This document shows positions 1 to 7,443 of a stretch of 10,941 bases of DNA, piece after piece. The notes beneath the pieces are model-generated. The model was not told the DNA's origin. It did no database searches and worked only from the letters and a program-made list of their open reading frames with translations. The translations under genes and the position numbers were made by a program. Numbering within the stretch: position 1 is the stretch's first letter; every line of letters begins with the position of its first letter. The stretch covers positions 1 through 10,941 of the forward strand of contig JBKEDH010000028.1 of NCBI GenBank assembly GCA_047975295.1. Direction: 5' to 3'. The stretch is from JBKEDH01 sp047975295. Lineage in GTDB: Bacteria > Bacteroidota > Bacteroidia > Flavobacteriales > Flavobacteriaceae.

Positions 1-642
1 GGACTTTACGATTTTCCTAACACCCTTTGTATGAGTCCTAACGAACAGGTGGTACACGGTATTCCTAATGATAAACCTTTGCAGGAAGGCGATATTATAT
101 CCATAGATTGTGGTGCTTTAAAAAATGGTTTTTACGGCGATCATGCCTATACTTTTGCTGTGGGAGAAATAGCTCCCGAAACCCAAAGACTACTCCAAAT
201 TACCAAAGAGTCGCTTTATATAGGTATTCGAGAGTTTAAGGCCAATAATCGAGTGGGCGATGTGGGCTATGCCATTCAAAAATATTGTGAAGACCATGGT
301 TATGGTGTGGTACGTGAATTGGTTGGACATGGTTTGGGTAAAAAAATGCACGAAGACCCCGAAATGCCCAATTATGGAAAACGAGGCCGAGGTAAGAAAT
401 TTGTAGAAGGTATGGTAGTAGCCATAGAACCTATGATAAATATGGGAACGCAGCGTATAAAACAACATAAAGATGGTTGGACCATTACCACAAGAGATAA
501 CCAGCCCAGTGCGCATTTCGAGCACGATGTAGCCATTGTAAATGGCAAGCCGGAACTACTTTCAACTTTTGCCTATATTTATAACGCTTTGGGTATTGAA
601 AGTAATGAAGAGGATGAGTTTAGGCAAGTTGCCGTTCCTTAA
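1..642 (+). CDS. map: Type I methionine aminopeptidase, 5'-truncated by window edge
   Basis: Removes the initiator methionine from nascent proteins in the cytoplasm; a two-metal M24A peptidase. The reading frame is open from base 1: the codons before the ATG at 31 encode GLYDFPNTLC, which fits the conserved stretch preceding the MSPNE/HGIP region, so that ATG is internal and the true start lies upstream of the window. Numbering from that ATG, the HGIP histidine is residue 9, and the metal ligands are visible as Asp26 (SIDCG), Asp37 (GDHAYTF), the His of GHGLGKKMHEDP, the Glu of AIEPMI and the Glu of HFEHDVAI. The C-terminus is complete, ending FRQVAVP. It sits 12 bases before the DUF3667 gene on the same strand and is probably co-transcribed with it. 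Identification is secure; only the N-terminal part is missing. Confidence 0.96.
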   Translation, partial: GLYDFPNTLCMSPNEQVVHGIPNDKPLQEGDIISIDCGALKNGFYGDHAYTFAVGEIAPETQRLLQITKESLYIGIREFKANNRVGDVGYAIQKYCEDHGYGVVRELVGHGLGKKMHEDPEMPNYGKRGRGKKFVEGMVVAIEPMINMGTQRIKQHKDGWTITTRDNQPSAHFEHDVAIVNGKPELLSTFAYIYNALGIESNEEDEFRQVAVP

Positions 643-654
643 ATATACCTAATT

Positions 655-1434
655 ATGCTTTGTAAAAGTTGCAGTAACCCTATAACGGACAACGATAAAT
701 TTTGCCCTAATTGTGGTGGTAAAACAGTAAATGGCCGACTTTCTATTAAAGGGACTTGGAACGAATTTATTGGGCCATTTTTTAATTGGGAAAACAATTT
801 TTGGCGTACGTTTTTCAGTCTTTTTAAAAATCCTAAAGATGTTTTGGAAGCCTACATTAGCGGTGCTCGTAAAAAATACTTTCAGCCATTTACTTATTTA
901 ATTTTATATACCACAATTGCTGTTATTTTTTATAAAATTTTTCCTCTCGAAATTTCAGTTGATTTTTCGGATTTTGTAGCCGATGGAAATAAAATCAATG
1001 CAAATGGTTCTACACTTTCTTTCGACATAAATGGATTTGTGAAAATAATGTATAGTTATTACAACTTTTTTATGTTGGCATTGCTTCCGTTTTACGCCAT
1101 TATAACATATTTAGTTTTTATAAAAAGAGAGCACAATTTTAGCGAACACTTGGTTTTTAATACATATATTCAAGCTAATTTGGGTTATATTTCATTACTA
1201 TTACAGCTAATTTTGTGTAATTTAATAGGTCTCGATTTTGCCTATTATACCTATTGTATAATGCTTTTTTTCTTTATTTATAACATGTGTATTTTTAAGA
1301 GTTTGTACTCGCTTAATACAAAGCAAACGTTGATAAATTCGCTTAAATATTTAAGTCTGGGATTTCTGGTTTATATTGTGGGCAGCCTAATATTAGGTGT
1401 TATTGTTGTTGCGTATATGTTATTTTTTAAATAA
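655..1434 (+). CDS. DUF3667-type zinc-ribbon integral membrane protein
   Basis: A 259-residue protein of unknown function. It opens with a short zinc ribbon made of two CxxC knuckles (Cys3/Cys6 and Cys17/Cys20). A soluble stretch follows with a basic motif near residues 71-79 (ARKKYFQPF), typical of DUF3667 proteins of Bacteroidota. The rest is hydrophobic, with roughly five membrane segments by eye (about 78-95, 133-156, 172-193, 195-215 and 230-257). A polar loop lies between the first two. The gene lies 12 bases after map and 8 bases before a methyltransferase gene, so it is probably in their operon. The ATG at 655 places the first Cys knuckle right at the N-terminus, as is usual for such ribbons. 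No enzymatic motif is visible; a chaperone, sensor or membrane-assembly role would be guesswork. The family assignment is from memory of the family pattern. Confidence 0.82.
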   Translation: MLCKSCSNPITDNDKFCPNCGGKTVNGRLSIKGTWNEFIGPFFNWENNFWRTFFSLFKNPKDVLEAYISGARKKYFQPFTYLILYTTIAVIFYKIFPLEISVDFSDFVADGNKINANGSTLSFDINGFVKIMYSYYNFFMLALLPFYAIITYLVFIKREHNFSEHLVFNTYIQANLGYISLLLQLILCNLIGLDFAYYTYCIMLFFFIYNMCIFKSLYSLNTKQTLINSLKYLSLGFLVYIVGSLILGVIVVAYMLFFK

Positions 1435-1442
1435 GATTTTAA

Positions 1443-2213
1443 GTGAAAAAACTCTTTAAGTTTATATTGAATACTATTCCGCGGCCAATACTTATCCGGT
1501 TTAGTTTTTTAATACGCCCCATTGTTGCTTTTTTCTTAAAGGGAAACAATTATACCGACCCCATTGACGGGAAACGTTTTAAAACGTTTTTGCCTTACGG
1601 ATATGAAAACCAACGCAACAATGTGCTTTCGCCAAGTACACTTTCTTTGGAGCGCCATCGGTTATTGTGGCTATATTTGCAAAATGAAACCAACTTTTTT
1701 ACTTCCGAAGAAAAATTAAAAGTCTTGCATTTTGCACCCGAACAGGCGTTTTACAACCGTTTTAAAAAACAGCAAAATTTAGATTATACCACAACCGATT
1801 TAAACTCACCATTGGCCGATGTTAAGGCCGATATTTGTAATTTGCCTTTTGAAGATAATACATTTGATGTCATTTTTTGCAATCATGTATTGGAACATAT
1901 TCCCGACGATACCAAAGCTATGCAAGAATTATATAGGGTGATGAAGCCTAATGGCTGGGGTGTGTTTCAAATTCCGCAGGATTTAAACAGGGAAAAAACT
2001 TTCGAGGACAATTCGATAACCGATAAGAAAGTACGTGCCAAAATTTTTGGGCAATACGATCATGTCCGGGTTTATGGACGTGATTATTTCGATAAGCTAA
2101 GAAACGTGGGGTTTAAGGTCAAGGCGGTTAACTACACAACAAATTTTACCGAAGCTCAAATAGATAAGTATTGTTTGGCGAAAGGAGAAATTATTCCTGT
2201 GGTCATGAAATAA
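1443..2213 (+). CDS. Class I SAM-dependent methyltransferase (GTG start)
   Basis: A 256-residue probable methyltransferase; substrate unknown. The C-terminal half has the class I Rossmann pattern: a strand ending in an acidic residue (TTTDL, Asp119), then ADICNLPFEDNTFDVIF and NHVLEHIPDD (about 130-156), then ELYRVMKPNGWGVFQIP (about 162-178), as in Methyltransf_11-like enzymes. The usual glycine-rich motif I (GxGxG) is replaced by LHFAPEQ at 95-101. Residues 1-33 are basic and hydrophobic, perhaps an amphipathic membrane-associating helix, and 51-73 (PYGYENQRNN and SPSTLSLERHR) look like a conserved family-specific block. The start is GTG at 1443: an in-frame TAA lies immediately upstream and the next in-frame Met is residue 160, so GTG is the best choice. 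It is last in the map group and is followed by a terminator. Confidence 0.85.
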   Translation: MKKLFKFILNTIPRPILIRFSFLIRPIVAFFLKGNNYTDPIDGKRFKTFLPYGYENQRNNVLSPSTLSLERHRLLWLYLQNETNFFTSEEKLKVLHFAPEQAFYNRFKKQQNLDYTTTDLNSPLADVKADICNLPFEDNTFDVIFCNHVLEHIPDDTKAMQELYRVMKPNGWGVFQIPQDLNREKTFEDNSITDKKVRAKIFGQYDHVRVYGRDYFDKLRNVGFKVKAVNYTTNFTEAQIDKYCLAKGEIIPVVMK

Positions 2214-2261
2214 TACTGTTCAAATCATTCTATTTTTATCCAATTTTGTTAAATTCCCATT

Positions 2262-2289
2262 ATAAAGGCTTTCCAGCTTTTATTTTTTT
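2262..2289 (+). terminator. Rho-independent terminator of the map group
   Basis: A 9-bp stem (ATAAAGGCT at 2262-2270 pairing with AGCTTTTAT at 2275-2283, with one G-T wobble) closes a TTCC loop and runs into seven consecutive T residues (2283-2289). It lies 48 bases past the methyltransferase stop and before the GH92 gene. It therefore separates the map group from the carbohydrate operon. The stem is only moderately GC-rich, but the geometry is right. Confidence 0.7.
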
Positions 2290-2310
2290 AATTTATTTTG
2301 ATTAAATTTA

Positions 2311-2318
2311 TATCTTTA
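2311..2318 (+). promoter_or_regulatory. Possible Bacteroidota -7 promoter element before the GH92 gene
   Basis: TATCTTTA matches the TAnnTTTG -7 consensus of the Bacteroidota housekeeping sigma factor except at the last base. It lies between the terminator and the GH92 start in a very AT-rich stretch. A TTTG at 2297-2300 is too close (10-base spacing instead of about 17-19) to be its -33 partner, and the implied 5' leader would be very short. The location is what one expects for the operon promoter, but the base composition makes chance matches easy. Confidence 0.3.
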
Positions 2319-2335
2319 TAAAAAAATTTAATAAG

Positions 2336-4591
2336 ATGGCTAAAGGATTCTGTATTGTAAGTGTAGTTTTATTAATGTTTGCCTGTGTTGACAAAGCCTC
2401 CAAAACAAAAATAGATAGCATAGGAGTAGCAGATTACGTCGATCCCTTTATTGGTACCGGAGGCCACGGCCATACATATCCGGGTGCAAGTGTACCATTT
2501 GGGATGGTACAGGCTAGTCCGGTAAATGGTATATCGGCTTGGGATTGGTGCTCGGGCTATCATTATTCCGATTCTTTGGTAATCGGGCTCAGTCATCTAA
2601 ATTTAAGCGGTACGGGTATTGGCGATTTGTTGGATGTCCTGCTTATGCCCATCAATAAAGAGGTCGATTTATCTGTAACACCTAAAAATAGGGATAGTAT
2701 TCCATACAAATCAAAATACAGCCATAAAAACGAAAGCGCATCCGCAGGTTATTACCAACTTTTTTTACAGGATCATGATGTTAATGTAGAAGTATCGACA
2801 TCAAAACGAACGGCCTATCACAAATACACCTTTAAGAAAAACGACCAACAATCGGTAGTTATCGATTTGGGTTTTGGAGCAAATTGGGACAGGGTACTTA
2901 AAACGTCATTGCACATTGAAGACGATTACACCATAAGCGGCTATCGGTTTAGTAAAGGTTGGGCAGCCAACCAAAAAGTATTTTTTACGGCCAAGTTTTC
3001 AAAACCTATTGTAAAAAGTAATTTGTATGTCGATGGCAACATTCAAAATAAAAATATAGGTGAAGGTGTTAAAACAGCAACCCAATTGTTTTTTAATAAT
3101 GAAGAAGGTAGCGAAGTGTTGGCTAAAGTGGCTTTATCTTCGGTAAGCATTGCCAATGCCAAGGAAAATTTAGACGCGTCCGATTTTAATTTCGAAAAAA
3201 TAAAGAAAAACGCACGCGATACATGGAATGGTACACTTTCCAAAATTGAAGTTGAAACACCCATCGATTCCCTAAAAACCATTTTCTATACAGCACTTTA
3301 TCATACACAATTGGCTCCCGTTACCTTTAGCGATAAAAACGGCCAGTTTAGGACGGGCAATGACAGTATTGTAAAGGCAAACAATTATACGGCATATTCC
3401 ACATTATCGCTTTGGGATACTTTTAGGGCAGAACATCCACTGCTAACATTGGTTCAGCCAGATAAAGTTTCCGATATTATCAACTCCATGTTGGCGTATT
3501 ACGAAGATAAAAACATCTTACCCGTTTGGACACTTTACGGCAACGAAACCAATACCATGACGGGTTATCATTCCATTCCTGTTATTGTTGAAGCTTACAA
3601 AAAAGGGATTCGTGGTTTCGATGCCGAAAAAGCTTTCGAAGCCATGAAAATCACCATGATGCAAAATGAACGTGGTTTGGAACATTATAAAAAACACGGA
3701 TATATTCCGTACAGTTTGTTGGACGAATCGGTAACCATAACCTTAGAGTATGCTTATAACGATTGGTGTGTGGCACAAATGGCGCAGGCACTTGGTAAAG
3801 AAGACGATTATCGACATTTTTTACAACGTTCAAAAGCCTATCAATATTTATTCGATAACGAGACTGGTTTTATGCGTGGTAAGTCGGCCGATGGCAAATC
3901 GTGGAACGAACCTTTCGACCCCAAACATTCCAACCACCGAAAACAAACCGATTATACCGAAGGCAATGCCTTTCAGCACAGTTGGTTCGTACCACACGAT
4001 GTAGAAGGTTTTATCGCCCTGCACGGTAGTAACGAAACGTTTACAAAGCGATTGGAGCAATTATTTACAGAAAGTTCCGAGATTACGGGCAACCATATTT
4101 CTGCCGATATTACGGGGTTAATAGGACAGTATGCCCATGGTAACGAACCCAGTCACCATATCGCTTATTTGTTTAATCATGCAAATAAGCCGTGGCGTAC
4201 CCAATTTTGGGTAAAACGTATTTTAGACACCCAATACAATACAACACCAAATGGATTAAGCGGTAATGAAGACTGCGGACAAATGAGTGCTTGGTACGTA
4301 TTAAGTGCAGTTGGATTGTATCCTTTAAATCCAGCTTCGGCAACTTACGAAATAGGTACACCATTGTTCGAAAAAACAACTTTTAATCTTCCAAATGGAA
4401 AAACTTTTGTTATTGAAACCGAAAACGTTTCGGATAAAAACTTTTATATCCAATCGGCGACATTAAATGGTGAACCTTTTAATAAAACCAACATAACGCA
4501 CGAAACTATTTTAAACGGCGGTACATTGCATTTTGTAATGGGAGCAACGCCCAATACAACTTGGGGTGTTAATAAAAACGCCGGTGAATAA
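2336..4591 (+). CDS. GH92 family exo-alpha-mannosidase, lipoprotein
   Basis: A 751-residue calcium-dependent exo-alpha-mannosidase of GH92, predicted to remove alpha-linked mannose from high-mannose N-glycans or mannans outside the cytoplasm. A short signal peptide ends in a lipobox (LMFAC, Cys17). The N-terminal beta domain carries YVDPFIGTGGHGHTYPG (34-50), PFGMVQ (54-59) and SHLNLSGTGIGD (86-97). The (alpha/alpha)6 catalytic domain carries SLWDTFRAEHPLL (358-370), YTEGN (540-544, with the probable catalytic acid Glu542), GNEPSHHIAYLF (602-613) and GNEDCGQMSAW (643-653), the acidic motif that holds the general-base region. Length is normal for the family and no key motif is missing. The ATG at 2336 is the first in-frame start after a TAA and gives a good signal peptide. 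Its stop overlaps the next start by one base (TAATG). Linkage specificity (alpha-1,2, 1,3, 1,6 or 1,4) cannot be read from the sequence. Confidence 0.93.
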   Translation: MAKGFCIVSVVLLMFACVDKASKTKIDSIGVADYVDPFIGTGGHGHTYPGASVPFGMVQASPVNGISAWDWCSGYHYSDSLVIGLSHLNLSGTGIGDLLDVLLMPINKEVDLSVTPKNRDSIPYKSKYSHKNESASAGYYQLFLQDHDVNVEVSTSKRTAYHKYTFKKNDQQSVVIDLGFGANWDRVLKTSLHIEDDYTISGYRFSKGWAANQKVFFTAKFSKPIVKSNLYVDGNIQNKNIGEGVKTATQLFFNNEEGSEVLAKVALSSVSIANAKENLDASDFNFEKIKKNARDTWNGTLSKIEVETPIDSLKTIFYTALYHTQLAPVTFSDKNGQFRTGNDSIVKANNYTAYSTLSLWDTFRAEHPLLTLVQPDKVSDIINSMLAYYEDKNILPVWTLYGNETNTMTGYHSIPVIVEAYKKGIRGFDAEKAFEAMKITMMQNERGLEHYKKHGYIPYSLLDESVTITLEYAYNDWCVAQMAQALGKEDDYRHFLQRSKAYQYLFDNETGFMRGKSADGKSWNEPFDPKHSNHRKQTDYTEGNAFQHSWFVPHDVEGFIALHGSNETFTKRLEQLFTESSEITGNHISADITGLIGQYAHGNEPSHHIAYLFNHANKPWRTQFWVKRILDTQYNTTPNGLSGNEDCGQMSAWYVLSAVGLYPLNPASATYEIGTPLFEKTTFNLPNGKTFVIETENVSDKNFYIQSATLNGEPFNKTNITHETILNGGTLHFVMGATPNTTWGVNKNAGE

Positions 4592-6468
4592 TGGATATTA
4601 TCGATGTTTTAATAATAGGACTCTATGTTGTTTTAACACTTGGTGTTGGTATTTGGATTTCCAAACGGGCATCTAAAGGATTGGATTCCTATTTCCTTGG
4701 CGGAAAAAGTATAAAATGGTATTATCTGGGGTTAAGTAATGGTTCCGGAATGTTCGATGTTTCGGGTACCGCTTGGATGGTAGGTATCCTGTTTTTATAT
4801 GGCGTAAAAAGCTTTATGTTTATGTGGATGTGGCCAATATGGAACCAGATTTTTATTATGGTTTTTTTGGCCGCTTGGATAAGGCGTTCCAATATTATGA
4901 CGGGCTCCGAATGGATTCTAACCCGTTTTGGTGACGATAGGGCAGGAAGAGCATCCCATTTAATTGTAGCTGTTTTTGCTATTATCGCTTCCATAGGATT
5001 TATAGCTTATTTTTTTGAAGGTGTCGGTAAATTTATGACCGTTATCTTGCCTTGGGATTTAACTTTAAACCTAAGCGGTAACGTTTTGTTAACTTCCGAC
5101 CAAAGTTATGCATTGCTTATTATTTTTTTAACAACTATTTATACAGTAAAAGGCGGTATGTTTTCGGTTGTTGCTACCGAGGTGTTGCAGTATGGCATTA
5201 TGGTAATTGCAGGTGTTTTAATTGCCGGATATGCCTTTTTTACTGTAACCGATATACAAATAAGCAGCGTGATACCCGAAGGTTGGGCCAATACGCTGTT
5301 TGAATGGGAGTTGGAAGGAACATGGACCGGAAAATTCGAGGCTTTTAATAATTTAATCGATACTCAAGGCTATAAAATGTTTGGAGCTTTAATCGGGATG
5401 TCACTTTTTAAAGGCTTTTTTTCTAGTATTGCAGGGCCAACGCCCAGTTACGATATGCAACGTATTTTATCGACACGTTCGGTAAAGGAAGCTGCCTATA
5501 TGAGTGGTTTTACAAACCTAATTCTTTTTGTACCAAGATATTTGCTTATTGGTGGTATTGTGGTTTTGGCTCTTGTTTTTCTATCGCCCGAAATGGCAGC
5601 TTCCGGCACCTTAAACACGGCCGATTTGGAGGTTATCTTGCCTAAAGTAATTAATAACCACGTGCCCGTAGGTATAAAAGGGTTACTGTTGGCAGGACTT
5701 CTGGCTGCATTTATGTCAACGTTTTCGGCATTTGTCAATTCGGGGCCAGCTTATATTGTGAATGATATTTATAAAAAATATTTTAAGTCGGAAGCAACAC
5801 CCAAACACTATATTAAAGCCAGTCATATAGCATCGTTTGCCATTGTTATTTTGGGTGTGGTAATGGGATTTTTTTCAGAATCCATAAATTCCATCACACT
5901 TTGGATTACTAGTGCACTTTACGGTGGTTACGTAGCAGCCAATTTTTTAAAATGGATATGGTGGCGTTTTAATGGTTGGGGTTATTTTTGGGGTATGGCA
6001 TCCGGATTGGTTGTGGCAACACTTCAGTTTTTAATGGACCAGAACAAAGATGATTTTGAAGCAGGGACTTTAATATACGATTTGGCACATACACCGGCCA
6101 TTTATCTCTTTCCCATTATCTTTTTAGTATCTTTATTGGGTTCGTTTCTGGGAACTTATTTTACACCGCCAACCAGTATGGCAACCTTAAAATCGTTTTA
6201 CAAAAATGTACGTCCTTGGGGGTGGTGGCAACCTGTTTATAAAGAATTGAAATCTGAGGATGCAACGCTCTTGAAAAATAACGGATTTATATCCGATATG
6301 CTAAATTGTGCTGTTGGCATTATATGGCAATCTAGTATGATTTTGCTCCCCATATATTTTATGATTCGTGATTATCCCAAAACATGGTTAACATTATCGG
6401 TTTTTATAATAACAACGGTAATTTTAAAATTTACTTGGTTAGATAAAGTTAAAAAATATAAAGATTAA
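4591..6468 (+). CDS. SSS (SLC5-type) sodium/solute symporter, probable mannoside transporter
   Basis: A 625-residue inner-membrane sodium-coupled symporter. It shows the family's N-terminal signature SYFLGGKSIKWYYLGLSN (33-50), followed by GMFDVSGTAW (53-62). The serine-rich segment MSTFSAFVNSGPAYIVNDIY (375-394) corresponds to the helix that holds part of the sodium site in SSS proteins. About 13-15 hydrophobic segments run through the sequence by eye, with a C-terminal pair (about 570-618) like the extended members of the family. The start codon overlaps the GH92 stop (TAATG), which suggests translational coupling, and the GH130 phosphorylase follows after 5 bases. A transporter directly beside a cytoplasmic mannoside phosphorylase that has no signal peptide suggests that it imports the phosphorylase's disaccharide substrate. 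This is inference from context; SSS substrates are not predictable from these motifs. Confidence 0.92.
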   Translation: MDIIDVLIIGLYVVLTLGVGIWISKRASKGLDSYFLGGKSIKWYYLGLSNGSGMFDVSGTAWMVGILFLYGVKSFMFMWMWPIWNQIFIMVFLAAWIRRSNIMTGSEWILTRFGDDRAGRASHLIVAVFAIIASIGFIAYFFEGVGKFMTVILPWDLTLNLSGNVLLTSDQSYALLIIFLTTIYTVKGGMFSVVATEVLQYGIMVIAGVLIAGYAFFTVTDIQISSVIPEGWANTLFEWELEGTWTGKFEAFNNLIDTQGYKMFGALIGMSLFKGFFSSIAGPTPSYDMQRILSTRSVKEAAYMSGFTNLILFVPRYLLIGGIVVLALVFLSPEMAASGTLNTADLEVILPKVINNHVPVGIKGLLLAGLLAAFMSTFSAFVNSGPAYIVNDIYKKYFKSEATPKHYIKASHIASFAIVILGVVMGFFSESINSITLWITSALYGGYVAANFLKWIWWRFNGWGYFWGMASGLVVATLQFLMDQNKDDFEAGTLIYDLAHTPAIYLFPIIFLVSLLGSFLGTYFTPPTSMATLKSFYKNVRPWGWWQPVYKELKSEDATLLKNNGFISDMLNCAVGIIWQSSMILLPIYFMIRDYPKTWLTLSVFIITTVILKFTWLDKVKKYKD

Positions 6469-6473
6469 ACTAC

Positions 6474-7439
6474 ATGAACAGTATTCCTTGGCAGGATAAA
6501 CCCAAAAACAGTACCGATATTATGTGGCGTTATACCGAAAACCCCATAATAAACAGGTACGATATTCCTACTTCAAACAGTATATTTAATAGTGCTGTTG
6601 TGCCCTTTAAAGACGGTTTTGCAGGTGTTTTTAGGTGTGATAACAAAGCGGTGCAGATGAATATTTTTGCAGGTTTCAGCAAAGATGGTATCCATTGGAA
6701 CATTAATCACGACCCTATTGTTATGCAAGCAGGCAATACCACTATGATAGATTCCGATTACAAATACGACCCCCGTGTTGTATTTATTGAAGACCGCTAT
6801 TGGATTACATGGTGCAATGGTTATAACGGTCCGACCATAGGTATAGCTTATACCTTCGATTTTAAGGAGTTTTTTCAATGCGAAAATGCCTTTTTACCGT
6901 TTAACAGAAATGGGGTGTTATTTCCAAAGAAGATTAACGGAAAGTACGCCATGCTAAGCCGGCCAAGCGATAACGGGCATACGCCTTTTGGCGATATTTA
7001 TATAAGTTACAGCCCGGACATGAAATATTGGGGCGAACACCGTTGCGTTATGAAAGCAACAGCTTTTGAGGACAGTGCATGGCAATGTACCAAAATAGGG
7101 GCAGGGCCAATACCCATTCTTACCAACGAAGGTTGGCTTATGTTGTACCACGGTGTTATAAACACTTGTAACGGCTTTAGGTATGCCATGGGAGCCGCTA
7201 TTTTGGACGAACATAAGCCCGACCAGGTTAAGTACCGAACACAACCTTATCTGTTAGCGCCCAATGCACTTTACGAAACTGTTGGCGATGTACCCAATGT
7301 GGTATTTCCGTGTGCAGCATTGCATGATACAAAAGCAGATAAGTTGGCCGTTTATTACGGTGCTGCCGATACCGTTGTAGCCATGGCATTTGGTAAATTG
7401 AGCGAAGTAGTGGCATTTACAAAAAATAATAGCCTGTAA
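6474..7439 (+). CDS. GH130 beta-1,4-mannoside phosphorylase, N-glycan type (UhgbMP/BT1033-like)
   Basis: A 321-residue five-bladed beta-propeller phosphorylase predicted to convert Man-beta-1,4-GlcNAc (possibly also beta-1,4-mannooligosaccharides) plus phosphate to mannose-1-phosphate and GlcNAc in the cytoplasm; there is no signal peptide. Blocks such as MWRYTENPII (17-26), PTSNSIFNSAVVPF (32-45), WCNGYNGPTIGIAYTFDF (113-130), LSRPSDNGHTPFGDI (161-175), KIGAGPIPI (207-215) and GDVPNVVFPCAALHD (271-285) match my memory of UhgbMP very closely. Asp99 (YDPRVVFIED) aligns with the catalytic Asp104 of UhgbMP. The phosphate ligands Arg150, Arg168, Lys212 and His231 correspond to Arg145, Arg163, Lys207 and His226 here. 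Retention of all four argues for a phosphorylase rather than a GH130_3-type hydrolase. It lies 5 bases after the symporter and 4 bases before the CBM9-like gene, mid-operon. Exact acceptor preference (GlcNAc or mannose) is not determined. Confidence 0.93.
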   Translation: MNSIPWQDKPKNSTDIMWRYTENPIINRYDIPTSNSIFNSAVVPFKDGFAGVFRCDNKAVQMNIFAGFSKDGIHWNINHDPIVMQAGNTTMIDSDYKYDPRVVFIEDRYWITWCNGYNGPTIGIAYTFDFKEFFQCENAFLPFNRNGVLFPKKINGKYAMLSRPSDNGHTPFGDIYISYSPDMKYWGEHRCVMKATAFEDSAWQCTKIGAGPIPILTNEGWLMLYHGVINTCNGFRYAMGAAILDEHKPDQVKYRTQPYLLAPNALYETVGDVPNVVFPCAALHDTKADKLAVYYGAADTVVAMAFGKLSEVVAFTKNNSL

Positions 7440-7443
7440 AATT

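Noticed and set aside
190..525. Minus-strand open frame of 111 codons within map
   Set aside because: It lies wholly inside the well-supported map gene, its product shows no recognisable domain, and the composition is that of a reverse-frame shadow.
31..642. Treating the ATG at 31 as the true start of map
   Set aside because: The ten codons before it are in frame and encode residues expected in the conserved middle of the enzyme, so the gene is truncated by the window edge, not short.
2291..2300. TTATTTTG as the -7 promoter element for the GH92 gene
   Set aside because: It mismatches the second base of TAnnTTTG, has no -33 partner at the right distance, and overlaps the T-rich tail of the terminator.
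3750..4004. Second plus-strand open frame inside the GH92 gene
   Set aside because: The GH92 frame is continuous and carries conserved motifs on both sides, so this is not evidence of a frameshift or a nested gene.
4722..4994. Minus-strand open frame opposite the start of the symporter gene
   Set aside because: Fully covered by the clear SSS coding frame; no family pattern and no separate promoter or start context.
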